Below, piece by piece: positions 33,877 to 43,679 of a stretch of DNA of 64,000 bases. Below the pieces are notes generated by a model. The model did no database searches. It was given only the letters and a program-made list of their open reading frames with translations, and was not told the DNA's origin. Within the stretch, counting starts at the first letter, position 1, and the number at the start of each line of letters is the position of its first letter. The translations under genes were made by a program, and so were the position numbers. Origin of the DNA: Rossellomorea marisflavi (lineage in GTDB: Bacteria > Bacillota > Bacilli > Bacillales > Bacillaceae_B); contig NZ_LGUE01000001.1 in NCBI RefSeq assembly GCF_001274775.1, positions 1,461,705 through 1,525,704 on the forward strand. The letters are read 5' to 3'.

Positions 33877-34872
33877 TCACTTCAATCGGAGAAAGCGCCG
33901 TTTCCTATTGCGTTTTTTTGAGGAGACACGAAGCCAACCGACTTTAAGGAATAGACCGAACATGATGATGGCAATCATACCCATCACCCCAAGAACGATG
34001 AAGTATCCATACGGACTTTGAAGTTCCGGCATGTTGACGAAATTCATCCCATATAAACCGGCAATGAACGTAAGCGGCATGAAGATTGTGGTGATCACGG
34101 TCAGGGTCATCATGATGTTATTCATCTTATCGGAATTGATGGAAAGATAATTATCACGGATATCCGATGAAAATTCACGATACGATTCAAGCATTTCCAC
34201 AAGCTTCATCAAATGATCATACACATCATTGAAGTAGAGCTTTTCCTCTTTCAGGGCGTTCAGCCGTCCGGAATTGATGATCCGGTATAGTAGATCCCTC
34301 ATCGGAATTAACGTCCTTCTCAGTTTCGACATCTCATGGCGGATGTCAAAAAGCTGGTCCATCAGATCGCTGTCCGAGTCCTGATTGGTATTGTCTTCAA
34401 TGATATTCAAACGGTCCTCGATGGCATAAACAAGTGGAAAATAGTCATCCACAAGCTGGTCTGCAATTCCATGCATCACCTTGAACGGACTCCAATCATC
34501 CCTTTCTTCTTCCACCTGGCTCCAGATGCGGTCCAGTTCCTTTGTCCGGCCTTTATGAAATGTGACGATAAAGCTTGAATTGACAAACATATTCACTTCA
34601 CTTGCTGCATGGGTTTCATGATCGATGGTATGCAGTAATACGAATATGTACCGTTCATAGAAATCCAGCTTCGGCCGCTGACTGAAATCGTCGAGGCAGT
34701 CTTCGATGGCGAGCGGGTGAAACCGGAAATAAAGCTTGAGTATACGGATTTCCTTTTCAGTGGGAGCCGAAAAGTCCACCCAATACCATTTTACATACGG
34801 ATCTTTTATCATGGACAGGGAGGCATCTTTTACGATTTCCCCGTTTTTCAATATCACACTGGTTCGAATCAT
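33877..34872 (-). CDS. corA: CorA-type magnesium transporter
   Basis: 331 residues: an N-terminal cytoplasmic domain with long helices (with HPLAIEDCLDDFSQRPKLDFYERYIFV) and two C-terminal membrane helices (about 270-290 and 302-320) separated by the GMN signature in AGLYGMNF. This is a homopentameric Mg2+ channel. The C-terminus is basic (SSKKRNRKRRF). The ATG at 34872 follows AAGGAG by 6 bases. Confidence 0.92.
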   Translation of the reverse strand: MIRTSVILKNGEIVKDASLSMIKDPYVKWYWVDFSAPTEKEIRILKLYFRFHPLAIEDCLDDFSQRPKLDFYERYIFVLLHTIDHETHAASEVNMFVNSSFIVTFHKGRTKELDRIWSQVEEERDDWSPFKVMHGIADQLVDDYFPLVYAIEDRLNIIEDNTNQDSDSDLMDQLFDIRHEMSKLRRTLIPMRDLLYRIINSGRLNALKEEKLYFNDVYDHLMKLVEMLESYREFSSDIRDNYLSINSDKMNNIMMTLTVITTIFMPLTFIAGLYGMNFVNMPELQSPYGYFIVLGVMGMIAIIMFGLFLKVGWLRVSSKKRNRKRRFLRLK

Positions 34873-35071
34873 CTCGTTCTCCTTACCCTCCACATGGGCC
34901 GCCAACCGAAACCATGCTGAGCCTTCTTTATAGATTCATCTTTCCCTCGGAACGTGCATCCGAAACTTGCGGACGATACTGATATACTGTATCAAATCCA
35001 TTCTCATCTTTAAATAGGGGGATCCTTAGTGATACACTAGTAAATAAAAATGAACAAAGCAGGTGTGCAGT

Positions 35072-36223
35072 TTGGAAGAGAAAATGAATCCTAGAGTATT
35101 GGAATTGCAACTATCAGGCATCCGCCGTTTCTTCAACATGGTGGCGGGCACCGAAGGCATGATTTCCCTGACGATCGGACAACCCGATTTCCCCACCCCG
35201 CTCCACGTGAAAGAAGCCGGGAAGCGGGCAATCGACGAAAACTTCACTTCATACACCCATAATGCAGGTATGCTCGAGCTGAGAAAGGCCGCTTCTGACT
35301 TCATGAAAGAAAAATATCGTCTGGACTACGATGAAGATGAGGTCATCATTACTTCAGGGGCTTCTCAGGGGATCGATGTCACGCTCAGATCAATCCTCGT
35401 TGAAGGAGATGAATGCATCCTGCCTGGGCCCGTTTACCCCGGGTATGAGCCCATCATTAAACTGTCCGGAGCCAAACCGGTCCATATCGATACAACGTCA
35501 AACGGCTTCAAACTGGATGCTTCCCTTTTGAAGACCGCCATCACATCAAAAACGAAATGCATCATCCTCCCCTACCCTTCCAATCCCACCGGCGTCAGCC
35601 TGACAGCAGAGGAGCTGAAAGAGATCGCCGATTTGATCCGAGGGCGAGGGATTTTCGTGGTAGCAGACGAGATCTACAGTGAGCTTACCTTTGATCGCAG
35701 CCATCGTTCCATCGCCGAATTCCTCCGGGATCAGACCATTGTCATCAACGGTCTTTCGAAGTCACATAGCATGACAGGCTGGCGTATCGGTATGGTCATG
35801 GCCCCGAAAGCAGTCAGTCAGCATCTATTGAAGGTGCATCAATATAACGTATCCTGCGCCACCTCCGTGTCCCAGAAAGCGGCCCTCGCAGCCCTGACCA
35901 AGGGGAAAGATGACGCCATCCCCATGAAGGATGCCTACCGCAAAAGGCGTGAATATGTATATAAGCGCCTCGTGGGGATGGGCTTCCGGAATGTAATCAA
36001 GCCTGACGGAGCTTTCTATTATTTCGTGGAGATCCCCGAAAGATTCAACGGCGATTCCTTTGAATTCTGCTTGGAGCTTGTACAGAAGGAGAAAGTCGCC
36101 GTCGTGCCCGGAGAGGCATTCTCGGTCATGGGAGAAGGCTATTTCAGACTGTCATACGCGTGTTCAATGGAAGAACTCGAAGAAGGGTTGGATCGCATGG
36201 AAAACTTCCTTGCATCCTTTTAA
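35072..36223 (+). CDS. patA: Aminotransferase PatA (PLP, class I/II)
   Basis: 383 residues from the TTG at 35072, chosen because the N-terminus then aligns with B. subtilis PatA (MEEKMNPRVLELQLSGIRRF); a GTG at 35063 is an alternative. PLP lysine K230 in VINGLSKSHSMTGWRIG; other family motifs are PYPSNPTG and VADEIYSEL. Likely an N-acetyl-LL-diaminopimelate aminotransferase, the step between DapH and DapL encoded elsewhere in this window. Stands alone, ending in a strong terminator. Confidence 0.9.
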   Translation: MEEKMNPRVLELQLSGIRRFFNMVAGTEGMISLTIGQPDFPTPLHVKEAGKRAIDENFTSYTHNAGMLELRKAASDFMKEKYRLDYDEDEVIITSGASQGIDVTLRSILVEGDECILPGPVYPGYEPIIKLSGAKPVHIDTTSNGFKLDASLLKTAITSKTKCIILPYPSNPTGVSLTAEELKEIADLIRGRGIFVVADEIYSELTFDRSHRSIAEFLRDQTIVINGLSKSHSMTGWRIGMVMAPKAVSQHLLKVHQYNVSCATSVSQKAALAALTKGKDDAIPMKDAYRKRREYVYKRLVGMGFRNVIKPDGAFYYFVEIPERFNGDSFEFCLELVQKEKVAVVPGEAFSVMGEGYFRLSYACSMEELEEGLDRMENFLASF

Positions 36224-36230
36224 GAAATAA

Positions 36231-36273
36231 AGAAAGGCCCACGCTATCAGAAGCGAAGGCCTTTCTTTTTTTT
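36231..36273 (+). terminator. Intrinsic terminator of patA
   Basis: AGAAAGGCC/GGCCTTTCT stem with a longer inner region, followed by TTTTTTT. Confidence 0.85.
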
Positions 36274-36277
36274 ATGC

Positions 36278-36535
36278 AAAAAAAAGGAACCAGTTCTCGA
36301 CTGGTTCAAAAAAAGGAAAAGGGGGTGTTAGTGAGAAATTAATCTCCAATTTCATGCTTACTCTTATTCTACCCAGATATCATCAATATAAACCCGCATT
36401 CCAAGAAAAATTAATTTTTTTCTGATTCTCCCGGATTGAATTGACCCTCGTAGGAAAAACCTTTAAAAGGCCTATGAAAAAGCGCTTTCATAAAGTATAA
36501 TACTATAATGATAACGAAGCGAGGGGGACTGTCGG
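36278..36535. other. patA-ykwB intergenic region with orphan minus-strand terminator
   Basis: A hairpin GAACCAGT/ACTGGTTC (36290-36310) is followed on the minus strand by CTTTTTTTT, the look of an intrinsic terminator, but no minus-strand gene precedes it. A palindrome TATGAAAAAGCGCTTTCATA (36473-36492) and TATAAT (36496-36501) lie before ykwB. Nothing else recognisable. Confidence 0.5.
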
Positions 36536-37213
36536 ATGTATGTAAAAAAGCAATTTGTCTTCCGCGATGGCAATCCGGTACTTGTGACGATACGAAACTA
36601 TAGAGAAGAAGACTTTGACTCTTTGATCTCGATCCAACAGCGGGCGTTCCCACCTCCATTCCCTGAGGAATTATGGTGGAATAAAGATCAGCTGCACCAG
36701 CATGTTAACCGTTTCCCTTTGGGAGCCATCTGTGTAGAGATGGATGGCCTCGTGGTAGGCAGCATGACAAGCCTGATCACCTCCTACTCCCCTGAAGATC
36801 CGGATCATACATGGGATGGCATCACAGATGAAGGATATATCACCAATCATTCAGATGACGGCAATACGTTGTATGTGGTTGATTTGTGCATCGACCCGGC
36901 CTACAGAGGCTTGAAGCTCGGGAAATGGATGATGGATGCACTCTATGAAATTGTCGTCCATCTGCGCCTTGAACGCCTTCTCGGCGGTGGACGCATACCG
37001 ACCTTTCATTCATATCGCGACCGCTACACGGTGGAAGAGTATGTGGAGAAACTAACCAGGGGAGAACACAAAGATCCGGTCATCACCTTTCTCCTCCAGT
37101 GTGGACGGATGCCTGTGCGAGTCATAAAAGATTATCTCGAAGATGAAGAATCCTGCCATTACGGCATTCTGATGGAGTGGAAAAATCCCTTTTCAAACAT
37201 AAAAAAGGATTGA
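36536..37213 (+). CDS. ykwB: GNAT N-acetyltransferase, YkwB-like
   Basis: 225 residues. A GNAT core is visible: VTIRNYREEDFDSLISIQQRAF at the N-terminus, CVEMDGLVVGSMTS, VVDLCIDPAYRGLKLGKWMMDALYE (acetyl-CoA loop, R/Q-x-x-G-x-G/K variant with GLKLGK), then an RYTVEEYVEKLTRGEHKDP insertion. The synteny near ptsHI and patA suggests YkwB, whose substrate is unknown. GAGGGGG precedes the ATG. The last codons overlap the terminator of the convergent ptsI transcript. Confidence 0.8.
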   Translation: MYVKKQFVFRDGNPVLVTIRNYREEDFDSLISIQQRAFPPPFPEELWWNKDQLHQHVNRFPLGAICVEMDGLVVGSMTSLITSYSPEDPDHTWDGITDEGYITNHSDDGNTLYVVDLCIDPAYRGLKLGKWMMDALYEIVVHLRLERLLGGGRIPTFHSYRDRYTVEEYVEKLTRGEHKDPVITFLLQCGRMPVRVIKDYLEDEESCHYGILMEWKNPFSNIKKD

Positions 37214-37236
37214 AGGAGTCGCGTCCTTCAATCCAA
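37204..37236 (-). terminator. Intrinsic terminator of ptsHI
   Basis: GGATTGAAGGA/TCCTTCAATCC, an 11-bp stem, followed by TTTTTT on the minus strand. It overlaps the ykwB stop codon and lies about 85 bases after the ptsI stop. Confidence 0.8.
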
Positions 37237-37319
37237 TAAAAAGGGGGAAATGAGAATGAAAAGGCTCTTGGGGAACCTGTTCGATACTTCTCTTTACCCT
37301 TTCCCCCTGTTTTGAAACC

Positions 37320-39041
37320 TTATTCCATTGATGTTGCTTTTTTAACGACCTCTTGAACAGCATCATTCGTATCGAGTGTCAATACATGTTCAGCCATTTC
37401 CTTCATTTCGGCTTTGCTCAGGTTCGAGATCTGAGAGCGGGCACGAAGGATTGACGTGGCACTCATGGAGAACTCATCCAGACCAAGTCCAAGAAGGATC
37501 GGCACGGCGATTTCGTCTCCGGCCATTTCTCCACACATTCCAGCCCATTTCCCTTCTTTGTGAGCCGCATCGATGACCATCTTCACAAGGCGAAGGATCG
37601 CCGGATTATACGGCTGGTACAGATAGGAAACGCGTTCATTCATGCGGTCGGCCGCCATTGTGTATTGGATCAAATCATTTGTTCCAATCGAGAAGAAGTC
37701 CACTTCTTTAGCGAACACATCAGCCATGACCGCTGTAGAAGGAATTTCAACCATGATTCCTACTTCGATATGATCCGATACTTCTACTCCGTTTTCAAGA
37801 AGGGCCTTTTTCTCCTCTTCAAGAACGGCTTTGGCAGCACGGAACTCATCAAGGTTTGAAATCATAGGGAACATGATTTTCAGATTACCGAAGGTGCTTG
37901 CTTTAAGCAGTGCACGCAATTGTGTACGGAAGATGTCCTGTTCATCAAGGCACAGGCGGATGGCCCGATAGCCGAGGAATGGATTCATTTCCTTAGGCAG
38001 ATTCAAGTATGGAAGCTCTTTATCTCCGCCGATGTCCAACGTACGCACAACAACAGGTTTTCCTTCCATGCCTTCAAGGACGGCTTTATAAGCTTTGAAT
38101 TGCTCTTCCTCTGTTGGAAGCTCATCGCGGCCCATGTAAAGGAATTCGGTCCTGTACAGACCCACACCTTCACCGCCATTATTTTTCACACCTTCAAGGT
38201 CATTCGGAGTACCGATATTTGCCGCCAGCTCGACATGTTCACCGTCTTTTGAAACAGTCGGTTCATTGACGAGTTTAGCCCATTCGGCTTTTTGCTCCTC
38301 ATAGCGGGCATGCTCTTCTTTGTACTGAGCCACTACTTCAGGAGTCGGATTGATATGTACTTCTCCATTCAATCCATCCACGATGATGAGATCACCGTTT
38401 TCCACTGATGAGGTAACCGTTTTCGTACCAACCACTGCAGGGATTTCCATGGAACGAGCCATGATGGCCGAGTGGGAAGTACGACCACCGATATCAGTGG
38501 TGAACCCTTTGACGTATTGACGGTTCAGCTGGGCAGTATCAGAAGGGGTCAAATCTTCAGCGATGACAATTACCTCTTCTGTCACCATGCTTGGGTTTGA
38601 AATTTGCACGCCAAGTAGATGTGACAGGACACGTTTGGTCACGTCACGGATATCGGCCGCACGTTCTTTCATGTATTCATTGTCCATGGACTCAAACATG
38701 GTCACGAACATATCCGCTGTTTCCTTAAGGGCGAATTCAGCGTTTACATTTTCAGATTTCACTTTGTCTTCAATCGGTGTCAGTAGTTCTGGGTCGCTAA
38801 GAACAAGCAGGTGCGCTTCAAAGATCTGGGCTTTGTCTTCTCCAAGATCCTCCCGTGCTTTATCACGGATAGCTTCTAGTTCGGTTTTTGATGTGGAAAT
38901 AGCATCCTGAAAACGGGATACCTCTGCCTCAACATTATCAACCGCTTTCTTTTCGAAGCTGAGATCAGGTTCGACCAGGCGGTATGCTTTTGCAATGGCA
39001 ATCCCGTTGGATGCTGCAATTCCGTTAAGAAGGCTGGACAT
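37320..39041 (-). CDS. ptsI: PTS enzyme I
   Basis: 573-residue phosphoenolpyruvate-protein phosphotransferase, the first enzyme of the sugar PTS. The active-site His is H190 in [13 protein letters not shown]. The C-terminal PEP-binding barrel has [33 protein letters not shown] and the Cys motif [10 protein letters not shown]. Length is as in B. subtilis (570). It starts at the last base of the HPr stop codon, so both are coupled. No ptsG is adjacent, unlike B. subtilis. Confidence 0.97.
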   Translation of the reverse strand: MSSLLNGIAASNGIAIAKAYRLVEPDLSFEKKAVDNVEAEVSRFQDAISTSKTELEAIRDKAREDLGEDKAQIFEAHLLVLSDPELLTPIEDKVKSENVNAEFALKETADMFVTMFESMDNEYMKERAADIRDVTKRVLSHLLGVQISNPSMVTEEVIVIAEDLTPSDTAQLNRQYVKGFTTDIGGRTSHSAIMARSMEIPAVVGTKTVTSSVENGDLIIVDGLNGEVHINPTPEVVAQYKEEHARYEEQKAEWAKLVNEPTVSKDGEHVELAANIGTPNDLEGVKNNGGEGVGLYRTEFLYMGRDELPTEEEQFKAYKAVLEGMEGKPVVVRTLDIGGDKELPYLNLPKEMNPFLGYRAIRLCLDEQDIFRTQLRALLKASTFGNLKIMFPMISNLDEFRAAKAVLEEEKKALLENGVEVSDHIEVGIMVEIPSTAVMADVFAKEVDFFSIGTNDLIQYTMAADRMNERVSYLYQPYNPAILRLVKMVIDAAHKEGKWAGMCGEMAGDEIAVPILLGLGLDEFSMSATSILRARSQISNLSKAEMKEMAEHVLTLDTNDAVQEVVKKATSME

Positions 39042-39307
39042 TACTCAGCAAGACCTTCTTTAGTAAGTGTTTCTTCAAGGCTGTTCAACGCTTCTGCTTC
39101 ATCGCTACCTTCAGTGATGATTGTGATTTCTGCATCTTTACCGACACCTAGAGACATAACACCCATGATTGATTTCAAGTTTACTTTCTTATCTTTGTAT
39201 TCAAGATGTACATCGCTATCGAATTTGCTTGCCGTTTGAACCAATAGAGTTGCCGGGCGAGCGTGAATTCCTGTCTCAGCTGTTACTGTGAATGTTTTTT
39301 GTGCCAT
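39041..39307 (-). CDS. ptsH: Phosphocarrier protein HPr
   Basis: 88 residues with H15 (IHARPAT), which carries phosphate from enzyme I, and S46 ([11 protein letters not shown]), the target of HPr kinase in carbon catabolite control with CcpA. The ATG at 39307 follows AAGGAG by 9 bases. First gene of the ptsHI unit. Confidence 0.97.
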   Translation of the reverse strand: MAQKTFTVTAETGIHARPATLLVQTASKFDSDVHLEYKDKKVNLKSIMGVMSLGVGKDAEITIITEGSDEAEALNSLEETLTKEGLAE

Positions 39308-39537
39308 GTGAATCGACTCCTTAATCATATCTGTTTTAGGTTTGATCTATAAAAAGAGCCGGAATGATGATGAAAACGGTTAGCATTTTCTTCATTAATC
39401 CTTTCTTCCTATAAACCTGTTCAAAAAAAAATAATAGCACGCAATGGGGAGATACACAATTATAAAATCCTGTTTTTTTAGTATTTCTTACATTCAGGCT
39501 CAATATGTTCCTTATTATGTTAGAAACTTCAATAATT

Positions 39538-39798
39538 TTACTTTGTGTATTCCGTTTGTTTCCTACCTATCATATTGTATCCAATCTTCGCTTTGGCAAC
39601 CGTCCCTTTTAAGATCCGTTCACGGTCGCTCTGTTCATCCGCAATGACTGTCACCAGATCACAGATGCATCTTGAATAGACTTCTGCGACTTTCTTCCAA
39701 TCTTTATTATCCGTAGCGCCACCATCCTTCACAAGCTCTTCCATTCCCTCTAGCACCAGGCTTTTCACCCTCAACGCAAGTTCGGCTTCCCTTTTCAT
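39538..39798 (-). CDS. Small helical protein, unknown
   Basis: 86 residues, all-helical by look: MKREAELALRVKSLVLEGMEELV, DNKDWKKVAEVYSRCICDLVTVIADEQSDRERIL, then KAKIGYNMIGRKQTEYTK. No motif known to me. The ATG at 39798 follows AAGGGG by 9 bases. Confidence 0.6.
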   Translation of the reverse strand: MKREAELALRVKSLVLEGMEELVKDGGATDNKDWKKVAEVYSRCICDLVTVIADEQSDRERILKGTVAKAKIGYNMIGRKQTEYTK

Positions 39799-39878
39799 GC
39801 TCAACATCCCCTTTTAAGAATTTTGAACCTGATCCAGCTTATTCGGGATCCTGCATCTTCATACGGGATCCCGTGTTC

Positions 39879-41135
39879 TTACGCTTCTTTTTCGCTTACG
39901 GGGCTCATGGCGGATGTATGGACCTCCATTCTGAGGACAAAGAAATCTCCGTCTTTAGAAGATACTCCGCCCCGTCCGTACCGGACCTGTTCATAAATAG
40001 TGAAGAATCGTTCTTCATCCTCCAGGCCAAGCCTCCTGAACCACCCACGCAAGTCCTCATCGGTTTTTCTTCCTGCATTCTTTGAGTGGGCAAAGCGTTC
40101 GAATTCTGTCACCGATTCACGGATCCGGTCATCCGCTTGACTATAGTCGTAATCGGAACTCCGCGGGCCATCCACTGGTTTATCGGAATAGGCTTGGACA
40201 GAGAACCCCTTCCTTTCCCGAAGGGAGGCGGCCGTTCCCCTCCTTTTCATGTAGAAGTACAAAATGATGAGGAGGATGGCGATGATACCAGACACCAGCA
40301 CGAGCCAATCAAGTGACATCCCCTGCGAAATCGGAAGGGGCTCTCCAGTCTCGACCTCCCCTTTTTCGAACGACCCTTCCTCACCCTCTCCATATACTTG
40401 ATTGAATAGAGAAGACACCAGGTCCCGTAAATGCACGATCGCATTATAGATGGGATCCACGGCGAAGGAGAATACCCAGAAGATTTTTGAAAACACCCAG
40501 TATATCCCTTGCATGAGGACGAAGCTCACCAATCCAAGGACTGTTGCCACTCCTGCTATGGCACCCATGAGCGTCAGGGGGACATAATAAGGACGTTTCC
40601 CTGACCCGTGGGTCATCATCCGCTGAATGGGCGTCACACTGACAGTCAACAACAGGTACAGGAAGATCGAGACAATGACCGGTGTTCCGTTCTCCATCCC
40701 CCTCATGGGACTCGTCATCATTGACGCTGCGGCAATGGCTAGGAAGATTGCCCATGCACCGCTGCTTATTTCGATGTTGGATTCCATGTCCTGTAGGTGG
40801 GCATTCATCCTCCAGTAAAGGAACACGAAGGCACCGGCCATGAAGATCGGATTGATCGTGAAAAAGAATACGCCCACCAATAGGATCAGTGCAAACATAC
40901 CGTAAAGCGGAAGCGGGTTTACTTTACCAGTGCGCACAATCATGGCAGACCACACAGATAACGCAATGAAGGATAGCAGCAGCAGAGGCAGATAGTCCTT
41001 GAGAAGAGGATCACTCGGTGCAAGGAATGTCAAAAGGACGAATGCAAAAAGCGTTTCTACTCCCGCAAGGAAGCAAAGCTTCATGGTCAGGAGCTTCTGG
41101 TAATCGGTTGACCCGGAACGGATTTCATATTCCAT
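39879..41135 (-). CDS. Membrane protein with C-terminal DUF4129 domain
   Basis: 418 residues. About seven N-terminal helices (20-215), a polar extracellular loop (about 225-275), another helix (about 278-296) and a cytoplasmic tail with the DUF4129 pattern ADDRIRESVTEFERFAHSKNAGRKTDEDLRGWFRRLGLEDEERFFTIYEQVRYG. It replaces the transglutaminase-like protein (YebA in B. subtilis) that normally follows MoxR and DUF58; here no transglutaminase domain lies between helices and DUF4129. Its start, after AGGGGGTGG, lies 49 bases inside the DUF58 gene. Confidence 0.75.
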   Translation of the reverse strand: MEYEIRSGSTDYQKLLTMKLCFLAGVETLFAFVLLTFLAPSDPLLKDYLPLLLLSFIALSVWSAMIVRTGKVNPLPLYGMFALILLVGVFFFTINPIFMAGAFVFLYWRMNAHLQDMESNIEISSGAWAIFLAIAAASMMTSPMRGMENGTPVIVSIFLYLLLTVSVTPIQRMMTHGSGKRPYYVPLTLMGAIAGVATVLGLVSFVLMQGIYWVFSKIFWVFSFAVDPIYNAIVHLRDLVSSLFNQVYGEGEEGSFEKGEVETGEPLPISQGMSLDWLVLVSGIIAILLIILYFYMKRRGTAASLRERKGFSVQAYSDKPVDGPRSSDYDYSQADDRIRESVTEFERFAHSKNAGRKTDEDLRGWFRRLGLEDEERFFTIYEQVRYGRGGVSSKDGDFFVLRMEVHTSAMSPVSEKEA

Positions 41136-42301
41136 CGCGATGCCACCCCCTGTTCATTCAATGTAGTAAGCTCGAGGATTTGTGTCCCCCCAGAAGCGAT
41201 TTGCATCAGCACGCGGTCGATCTCCTGATCCAGCTCTCCGGCAAGAAGGATGACGGGCGGTATCCATTGCCTGCTCCGCATATGCTGAAGGACGAGCTCG
41301 AATGGCATGGTGAAGTCATCCGTCGACAGGGCTGATAGCAGTTCCAGTCCCCTCTGCATATGGGGTTTTCCAGATCCGGATGGCAGGTGGAAGTACGGCG
41401 TGGCACCCGGTCCCCTCGTATTGATCACCATGGAGAATGGGATGTCCCCTTTTACTGCCAGCTGCATCATGTAGGCAGCTTGGCTGACGATCGATTCCAG
41501 TCGGCCCGTGATCGCATAACGGTCGGACAAGTTGATGGCGATCAGCCACTCTTTTTGCGTGGACGGTGCAAACTGTTTTGTCTGCAGATCCCCGGTCCTC
41601 GCTGAAGCTTTCCAGTGGATGTCCTGAAACCTGTCTCCTGCCACATACCCCCTCGTACCAACGATTTGAAACGGATCGCTGTACAGGGAATGAGGGGTGA
41701 ACACATCTCCAAAACGCATCGACATGGGGTGATTCTCCACCACGACAGGAGTAGCATGTGGAAACACCATCAATGTCGAAGGAATCGGATCCATCAGCTG
41801 GAGCACAGTCCTCCCACTCCCGAACAGATGGGGGATATGGAGCTCCATGGAGGTGATCCGGCAAAGTCCCCTCCTTTTCCCAATTACAGGGATGGTGACC
41901 TCCACCCGCTCCCCTTTATCTGCAGAGAACGGAATCGCGACTTCCACCATCCCAGACGAAATGTCATATCGCAGCTGCTTGGACGCGGGTTCTACGATAT
42001 CCTTGAATTTCAGCTTCAATGAGGCACCCCAAACCGGGAGCCCTTCATTACGGAAGCCGAGCGTCCACTCACCTGCCTCTCCTTCATGCATCCGTACCTT
42101 TTTAGGTGTCGAGTCAAGCTTCACACCCTCCCCCGCCCTTAAAAGGAACCAGCGGTGGACACGCACGTAGACGATGCATAAGAGAAGTACCCCGGAAGCG
42201 ATGTACGATTGTACAAATAAGCTTCCGGCCAGCATGATGACAAGAAGCATCGTGCTCATATTCAGATACGGATCTTCCCCGATATCCCGTTTCCACCTCA
42301 T
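41087..42301 (-). CDS. DUF58 domain membrane protein (YeaD-like)
   Basis: 404 residues. Two N-terminal helices (about 14-45), then beta-rich domains and the DUF58 core VGTRGYVAGDRFQDIHWKASARTGDLQTKQF followed by a VWA-like region (WLIAINLSD...). This is the membrane-anchored DUF58 type that pairs with MoxR, like B. subtilis YeaD. It lies 5 bases after moxR and overlaps the next gene by 49 bases. Confidence 0.83.
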   Translation of the reverse strand: MRWKRDIGEDPYLNMSTMLLVIMLAGSLFVQSYIASGVLLLCIVYVRVHRWFLLRAGEGVKLDSTPKKVRMHEGEAGEWTLGFRNEGLPVWGASLKLKFKDIVEPASKQLRYDISSGMVEVAIPFSADKGERVEVTIPVIGKRRGLCRITSMELHIPHLFGSGRTVLQLMDPIPSTLMVFPHATPVVVENHPMSMRFGDVFTPHSLYSDPFQIVGTRGYVAGDRFQDIHWKASARTGDLQTKQFAPSTQKEWLIAINLSDRYAITGRLESIVSQAAYMMQLAVKGDIPFSMVINTRGPGATPYFHLPSGSGKPHMQRGLELLSALSTDDFTMPFELVLQHMRSRQWIPPVILLAGELDQEIDRVLMQIASGGTQILELTTLNEQGVASRWNMKSVPGQPITRSS

Positions 42302-42306
42302 ACCCC

Positions 42307-43239
42307 CTACCTCGCTTCTACCGGTACCATGACACGCTCAAGAACCTGCCGCATCACTTCCCCGGTCGTCTTTGTCATGGAAGCTTCCAAAGTGAGGGAA
42401 ATCCTGTGTTCAAGTACATAAGGCGCCGTCACCTCGACATCATGAGGGGTCACATAGTCTCGGCCGTTGATGAAGGCATATCCTTGAGAGGCTTTCAATA
42501 AGGCAAGACTGGCCCTTGGACTCGCTCCCACTTCGATCGACTCATGCTCACGTGTCGCCCTTGTGATTTTGAGTATGTAGGTTTCGATATCAGCGGACAC
42601 ATGGGTCTCCTTTACTTCTTTGGACAAACGGCGGATCGTCTCCAGGTCCATTACTGCCGTTGTGGGATCCTTCGCCAGCGGACGCTTGAATCGTCCGAGG
42701 ATGCTCCGCTCTTCCTCGAAATCCGGATATCCGAAAGGAATCTTCAACAAAAATCGATCGAGCTGAGCGGCAGGAAGCGGAAATGTTCCCTGCTGAGATT
42801 CAATCGGATTTTGAGTGGCGATGACAATGAAGGGCGGTTCAAGTTCAATGGTTTCGCCATCGATGGTGAACTGCTTTTCTTCCATCACCTCAAGCAGGCT
42901 TGCCTGTGTCCTTGGTGTGGCACGGTTCACCTCATCTGCAAGGAGGACATTTGTGAGGACGGGTCCGGTCCTTAGTTCAAATTCTTGAGTTTTCGGGTTG
43001 AAAAATTGGATTCCCGTCACATCACTCGGCAGTACATCCGGCGTGAACTGAATTCGTTTGAAAGACCCACTGATCGATTGTGCAAAGGTTTTGGCCATGA
43101 GGGTCTTCCCGGTCCCCGGAACACTTTCCAGGAGCACATGTCCATCCTGGAGAAGGGCGATCATCAAAAGATCGATTTCTTTTTCCCTTCCTACCAGTAC
43201 TTTTTCCATTTCTTTTTTCAATTCTTGTAATGAAGACAT
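42307..43239 (-). CDS. MoxR family AAA+ ATPase (YeaC-like)
   Basis: 310 residues. Walker A SVPGTGKT (39-46), Walker B VLLADEVNRATPRTQASLLEVMEE, sensor 1 FIVIATQNPIE, and RISLTLEASMTKT near the end. First gene of a three-gene unit with DUF58 and DUF4129, the layout of B. subtilis yeaC-yeaD-yebA. It is only distantly similar to the MoxR at 13423, so the window holds two separate MoxR modules. Confidence 0.92.
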   Translation of the reverse strand: MSSLQELKKEMEKVLVGREKEIDLLMIALLQDGHVLLESVPGTGKTLMAKTFAQSISGSFKRIQFTPDVLPSDVTGIQFFNPKTQEFELRTGPVLTNVLLADEVNRATPRTQASLLEVMEEKQFTIDGETIELEPPFIVIATQNPIESQQGTFPLPAAQLDRFLLKIPFGYPDFEEERSILGRFKRPLAKDPTTAVMDLETIRRLSKEVKETHVSADIETYILKITRATREHESIEVGASPRASLALLKASQGYAFINGRDYVTPHDVEVTAPYVLEHRISLTLEASMTKTTGEVMRQVLERVMVPVEAR

Positions 43240-43409
43240 CCGTCTTCCCCCTTTTCTCTTCTATGAGAATGTCTTTAGCTTATTGATTATACCCCCTTAA
43301 GTGTAAAACAGTATACAAATATTAGCAATAATCAAATAATTCTATCCATAAACACAAATAAAATGAGGATGGGACAAAACTAAATAAAGCCCCTTTAATG
43401 CCGAACACG

Positions 43410-43665
43410 ATCAGTATAGGATCTTAATACCGCTCATGATCTCCGTGCAAGACTTCGCTTTCCGCGGGTAGCCCGTGAGCCTCCTCGGCACGCCTGCGGG
43501 GTCTCACATCAGCTACTCTTCCCGCTGGAGTCTTCGTCTTGCACTCCGATCAACCGCTGGAAACGATGAAATTTGAATGTTCATTAAACAAATTTAAAAC
43601 CCGAATCATTTGCTTTATCGTAGGCAAATGATTCGGGTTTTACTATGACTAAAACATATTTGTCT
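43410..43665 (+). repeat. Interspersed structured repeat, family A, copy 2
   Basis: Core outer stem GTGCAAGAC/GTCTTGCAC (43445-43453 and 43535-43543) is perfect. Inside it GCGGG-TAGC-CC-GTGAG pairs with CTCAC-atca-GCTA-ctctt-CCCGC. The terminal hairpin AAAACCCGAATCATTTGC with its complement (43596-43641) is an 18-bp perfect stem, followed by TACTATGACTAAAACA. Fills the 440-base gap between moxR and the SDR gene; 43240-43409 shows only A/T-rich sequence with no gene. Confidence 0.88.
43596..43641 (-). terminator. Terminal hairpin of repeat A copy 2, probable terminator of the SDR gene
   Basis: 18-bp perfect stem with a 10-base loop, TTTT on both flanks, 39 bases after the SDR stop codon. Confidence 0.7.
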
Positions 43666-43679
43666 CAGACTCCATTTGT

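Noticed and set aside
40444..41864. Several long minus-strand frames of 100-180 codons inside the DUF58 and DUF4129 genes
   Set aside because: They are in other frames of clear genes, Arg/His/Cys/Ser-rich and without ribosome binding sites, typical shadow frames.
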